A DNA stretch of 48,876 nucleotides. It comes from Zwartia hollandica (GTDB lineage: Bacteria > Pseudomonadota > Gammaproteobacteria > Burkholderiales > Burkholderiaceae_B). Below, in pieces: positions 46,242 to 48,876 of the stretch. How positions within the stretch are numbered: position 1 is the first letter of the stretch; the number at the start of each line of letters is the position of its first letter. The position numbers and the translations under genes were made by a program. The notes below the pieces were generated by a model. It was not told the origin of the DNA and ran no database searches. It saw nothing but the letters and a program-made list of their open reading frames with translations. The DNA lies in NCBI RefSeq assembly GCF_019923725.1, contig NZ_JAHXRI010000005.1:1-48876 (forward strand), in the 5' to 3' direction.

Positions 46242-46727
46242 TTAGCGCTTGTAGTTGAAATCTGCACGACGGTTTTCAGCGTAGTCTGCGTCGCTATCAC
46301 CCAAAGCTTTTGGTTTTTCTTTACCGAAGCTAATGGTCTCAACTTGGGTATCAGACACACCAATTAAGGTAAGCATACGGCGAACTGCTTCTGCACGGCG
46401 CTGACCGAGCGCTAAGTTGTACTCGGAGCCGCCGCGTGCATCCGTGTTGCCTTCAATGACAACGCGTTGTTGTGGCTTACTGGCCAAGTATTTGCCATGC
46501 GTATCAACCAAGCTGCGGTATTGCTCGCTGACGGTGTAGCTGTTGAAGTCGAAGTAAACGGAACGTTGTTTAGCTAAGATGCTTTGTGGGTTGAACGGGT
46601 CAAGAATGCCCGAGCCATCCGCGCCGGCACCAGCGCCAGCCTGATCGTCCAGTGACACTGAACTACAAGCAGCGAGACTAGCGGCAACTGCCGCAATGGT
46701 TAATGCTTTGGCGATACGAGCTTTCAT
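46242..46727 (-). CDS. pal: Peptidoglycan-associated lipoprotein Pal
   Basis: Outer-membrane lipoprotein that tethers the membrane to peptidoglycan and binds TolB/TolA. The 161-residue precursor has a signal peptide ending in lipobox LAAC (Cys21), a short linker (GAGAGADGSGILDPFNP), and the OmpA-like C-terminal domain with YFDFNSYTV, VIEGNTDARGGSEYNLALGQ and RRAEAVRRML, the diaminopimelate-binding motif. AAAGGA precedes the ATG. It is 26 bases after tolB. Confidence 0.97.
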   Translation of the reverse strand: MKARIAKALTIAAVAASLAACSSVSLDDQAGAGAGADGSGILDPFNPQSILAKQRSVYFDFNSYTVSEQYRSLVDTHGKYLASKPQQRVVIEGNTDARGGSEYNLALGQRRAEAVRRMLTLIGVSDTQVETISFGKEKPKALGDSDADYAENRRADFNYKR

Positions 46728-46753
46728 GATGTTTCCTTTGCTAGGAGATTCGA

Positions 46754-48082
46754 CTATTTGGAAAACGGGCCCCAGGTGGGTTCGCGGATTTCACCGTTGA
46801 GGATCGATAGTGTTTGGCGCACACGTCCATCGCTGGAAACACCTGCCAACACACTTCGACCACCTTGCACGGCGGCGTACAAAACTTGCATGCCATTAGG
46901 CGCGAAACTAGGCGACTGATCATCTCGTCCGGCTGTTAGGAAGGACTCGGTGTTGTTCGTCAGGTTCAACGAAACGATACGGTATGCCCCGTCTCGGCGC
47001 GTTACAGTGAGCAACGTTTTGCCGTCTGGAGAAATTCTAGGTGAGATATTGTAACCGCCGTTGAACGTTACGCGGCGTGCTTCACCACCATCGAGCCCAA
47101 CTTGGTAGATCTGCGGACTGCCGCTGCGGTCGCTTGTAAAGTAGATGGAGCGCCCATCAGGACTGAATACAGGCTCGGTGTCGATGAGCGGCGAGCGCGT
47201 GATGCGTCGCAAGTTCGAGCCATCGGCAGCGCTCACAGTGTAAATCTGTGACAAGCCATCACGTGTCAGCACGACCGCTAACTGGCTACCGTCAGGTGAC
47301 CAGGCGGGTGCCGAGTTGTTGCCTTTGTAATTGGCAACCGGAAAGCGCTTGCTGGTTGCCAGTTGGTGCACGTATACCACCGGCTTGCCGGACTCGAAGC
47401 TGACATAAGCTAGACGTGAGCCGTCTGGAGACCACGCAGGAGAAATAACCGGTTCACGCGAACGCAGCGCGACTTGGGGGTTTTGACCATCCGCATCGGC
47501 AATTTGCAATTCATAGGTGTTACCTTGCTTTAGTACGTAGGCTATGCGCGTCGCAAAAACGCCCCGGATTCCGGTAATCTTTTCGTAGATGCGATCAGCG
47601 ATTTGATGCGCAACGCGTCTAAGTTCTTTCTCGGTTCCCGAAAAAGCGACTCCATCAAGAGGGCCGCGTTTAACCGTATCACCAAGACGGTACTTCACCT
47701 CAAAGCGCCCATCGGGTAAGCGCACCACTGTGCCATAGGCGATGAAATCCGCACCACGGGTGCGCCACTCGTCGAAGGCAATCGGTGTGTCTACCGTCAG
47801 ATTGGACCCAGAGGTTGAAATCAAGCGAAATTGTCCCGAGCGCGTCAGATCGGCACGAATGATTTCAGCAATTTGTGCGCCAGCTGGGTCGCCACTGAAA
47901 TCGGCTATTGCAACAGGGTATTGTTGTGCCCCGGTGCCGGAGATGTCGACACGGAGTTGTGCATTTGCTGGAAGGGCTGCCGCAAGGCCTAAGAGCACGA
48001 GGCAAAGGGCTAGCCACACCCGTGTGCTCTGTAAAAGAGCGCGGATAGATTCTCGGTTGCCGAACGTGCGGGTAAGCGTCAT
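46754..48082 (-). CDS. tolB: Tol-Pal system protein TolB
   Basis: Periplasmic protein of the Tol-Pal complex. The ATG at 48082 gives 442 residues with a Sec signal peptide (VWLALCLVLLGLAAALPANAQ); the frame is open to 48175 but would overlap tolA. The N-terminal domain (to about residue 160) precedes a six-bladed beta propeller with repeated SPAWSPDGSRLAYVS, APAWSPDGSQLAVVL, EPVFSPDGRSIYFTS, SPRISPDGKTLLTVT and SPSFAPNGMQVLYAA units, one per blade. The propeller binds Pal and colicins. Lies 17 bases after tolA. Confidence 0.97.
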   Translation of the reverse strand: MTLTRTFGNRESIRALLQSTRVWLALCLVLLGLAAALPANAQLRVDISGTGAQQYPVAIADFSGDPAGAQIAEIIRADLTRSGQFRLISTSGSNLTVDTPIAFDEWRTRGADFIAYGTVVRLPDGRFEVKYRLGDTVKRGPLDGVAFSGTEKELRRVAHQIADRIYEKITGIRGVFATRIAYVLKQGNTYELQIADADGQNPQVALRSREPVISPAWSPDGSRLAYVSFESGKPVVYVHQLATSKRFPVANYKGNNSAPAWSPDGSQLAVVLTRDGLSQIYTVSAADGSNLRRITRSPLIDTEPVFSPDGRSIYFTSDRSGSPQIYQVGLDGGEARRVTFNGGYNISPRISPDGKTLLTVTRRDGAYRIVSLNLTNNTESFLTAGRDDQSPSFAPNGMQVLYAAVQGGRSVLAGVSSDGRVRQTLSILNGEIREPTWGPFSK

Positions 48083-48099
48083 ATTTTTGCGAGCTCCTG

Positions 48100-48876
48100 T
48101 CAATCGTACATATTGTAATTGACGTCTATGTAACCTGGATAGGTGCCAGAGGGTGGTTTGGGGAAGGGCGTGCATCGCCGAATGCCGGTCTCCACAGCTC
48201 GGTCGAAGTTCGGATTGCCTGACCCGCGGGTGAGCTTCACGTCGGAAATCGTGCCATCCGGGCGCAGTTGTACGCGGTACACCGCTGCAGGATTTGTTGA
48301 GCCACTGCGTGGTGGTGTCGGGAAGGCCACGCCTGGCTGCACGCAGGCCCGGACCTGGGCGCCATAGCCGTCATTGCGGCCACCACCAGCTTGATTGCGG
48401 TCGGCTGTGCCGCCCGGGATGCCGGCGGCCCCCATGGCGTCATTACGGAACGCATCACGCAAGGCTTGCTCGCGTTTTGCCGCGGCTGCAGCCGCTTCTT
48501 TGGCCTTTTGATCCGCCTGAGCCTTCTCCTTTGCCTTTTGGTCAGCCTCGGCTTTTTCTTTAGCCTTTTTGTCGGCTTCTTCTTTTTTCTTCTTCTCTAG
48601 AGCGGCTTTAGCGACCGCCTCCTCCTTGGCGCGTTTTTCTGCTTCGATACGTTCGGCTTTTTCGCGCTGTTGCTCTAAGCGTTCGCGCTCACGTTTGGCC
48701 GCAAGCTCGCGTTCACGCTTGATTCGCTCTTCTTCCTTCCTAACCTCTTCACGCTCGAGCCGCTCTTGTTCTTCTCGCTTCTTGCGCTCTTCATCCAATG
48801 CAATTTCTGGATCCACCTCGGCCTTGGGTGGGGGGGCGGACGTGGAAGGCGTAGGGGGCGGGGGGGGCGGCGGGGG
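48100..48876 (-). CDS. tolA: Cell-envelope protein TolA, C-terminal part (cut by window edge)
   Basis: The visible 258 codons run off the right edge without a start; the in-frame GTG at 48816 is internal, because a proline-rich stretch continues in frame to the end. Order from the N-side: poly-proline/serine/threonine linker, a long Lys/Glu/Ala/Arg coiled coil (TolA domain II; repeated AKEKA-xADQK units), a Gly/Asn linker, and the globular domain III (YRVQLRPDGTISDVKL, FDRAVETGIRRCTPFP) that contacts TolB, Pal and colicins. The missing N-terminus should hold the membrane anchor. TolQ/TolR should lie beyond the window. Confidence 0.93.
   Translation of the reverse strand, partial: PPPPPPPPTPSTSAPPPKAEVDPEIALDEERKKREEQERLEREEVRKEEERIKRERELAAKRERERLEQQREKAERIEAEKRAKEEAVAKAALEKKKKEEADKKAKEKAEADQKAKEKAQADQKAKEAAAAAAKREQALRDAFRNDAMGAAGIPGGTADRNQAGGGRNDGYGAQVRACVQPGVAFPTPPRSGSTNPAAVYRVQLRPDGTISDVKLTRGSGNPNFDRAVETGIRRCTPFPKPPSGTYPGYIDVNYNMYD

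Overview
This 48.9 kb window is a chromosomal segment of a betaproteobacterium, most likely Burkholderiales, family Alcaligenaceae. The evidence is gene content and order: ispE / tRNA-Gln / prs / rplY / pth, ribBX-ribH-nusB-thiL-pgpA-pncC, tolA-tolB-pal-cpoB, a CTC-type ribosomal L25, and many Tat-like LIV-type ABC transport components. The genus cannot be fixed from sequence alone. No phage, insertion sequence, CRISPR array or plasmid function was seen.

Layout. (1) 1-2163: folA (cut by the window edge), thyA and an OsmC-type peroxidase on the minus strand, with coq7 divergent across a perfect inverted repeat. (2) 2164-2554: the only gene-free stretch above 300 bases. It has a good sigma70-type promoter, several hairpins, repeated CUCC motifs and a textbook intrinsic terminator, which together look like an unannotated ~170 nt small RNA or a leader/attenuator of the next gene. 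(3) 2555-7884: UDP-GalNAcA biosynthesis (tviB, tviC) facing pgi and a phosphomanno/phosphoglucomutase. (4) 8090-17110: a D-2-hydroxyacid oxidase, mutM, an outer-membrane/isoprenoid cluster (TPR protein, lolB, ispE), tRNA-Gln(UUG), prs, rplY, pth and a CPBP membrane protease. (5) 17107-28987: the accessory-looking part. It holds an acyl-CoA ligase, ychF, an Ldh-family 2-hydroxyacid dehydrogenase, a benzoylformate-decarboxylase-like ThDP enzyme, and a convergent LIV-type ABC transporter operon containing two short-chain dehydrogenases. This resembles an uptake and catabolic module for an unidentified 2-hydroxy/2-oxo acid or aromatic acid. (6) 29167-34671: a stand-alone MOSC N-terminal-domain protein, ferredoxin, coaD, rsmD, ftsY, a CYTH-CHAD triphosphatase and a HAD phosphatase. 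(7) 34775-41134: riboflavin, NusB, thiamine, phospholipid and NMN genes, pyrF, a double-length 4-OT tautomerase and a crotonase. (8) 41164-43329: groES-groEL with promoter, perfect CIRCE operator and terminator. (9) 43422-48876: a second Ldh-family dehydrogenase, an EamA exporter and the Tol-Pal operon, with tolA cut by the right edge.

Most genes are housekeeping. Items most worth a second look are the candidate small RNA at 2287-2458, the transporter/dehydrogenase/decarboxylase module, the RibBX fusion with a degenerate GTP-cyclohydrolase-II half, the fused tautomerase, the truncated MOSC protein, and several perfect intergenic inverted repeats. Several starts are non-ATG (TTG for tviB, lolB and livH; GTG for the mutase, the TPR gene, rsmD, thiL and pgpA). 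Start choices rest on ribosome-binding sites and family lengths as stated per gene.
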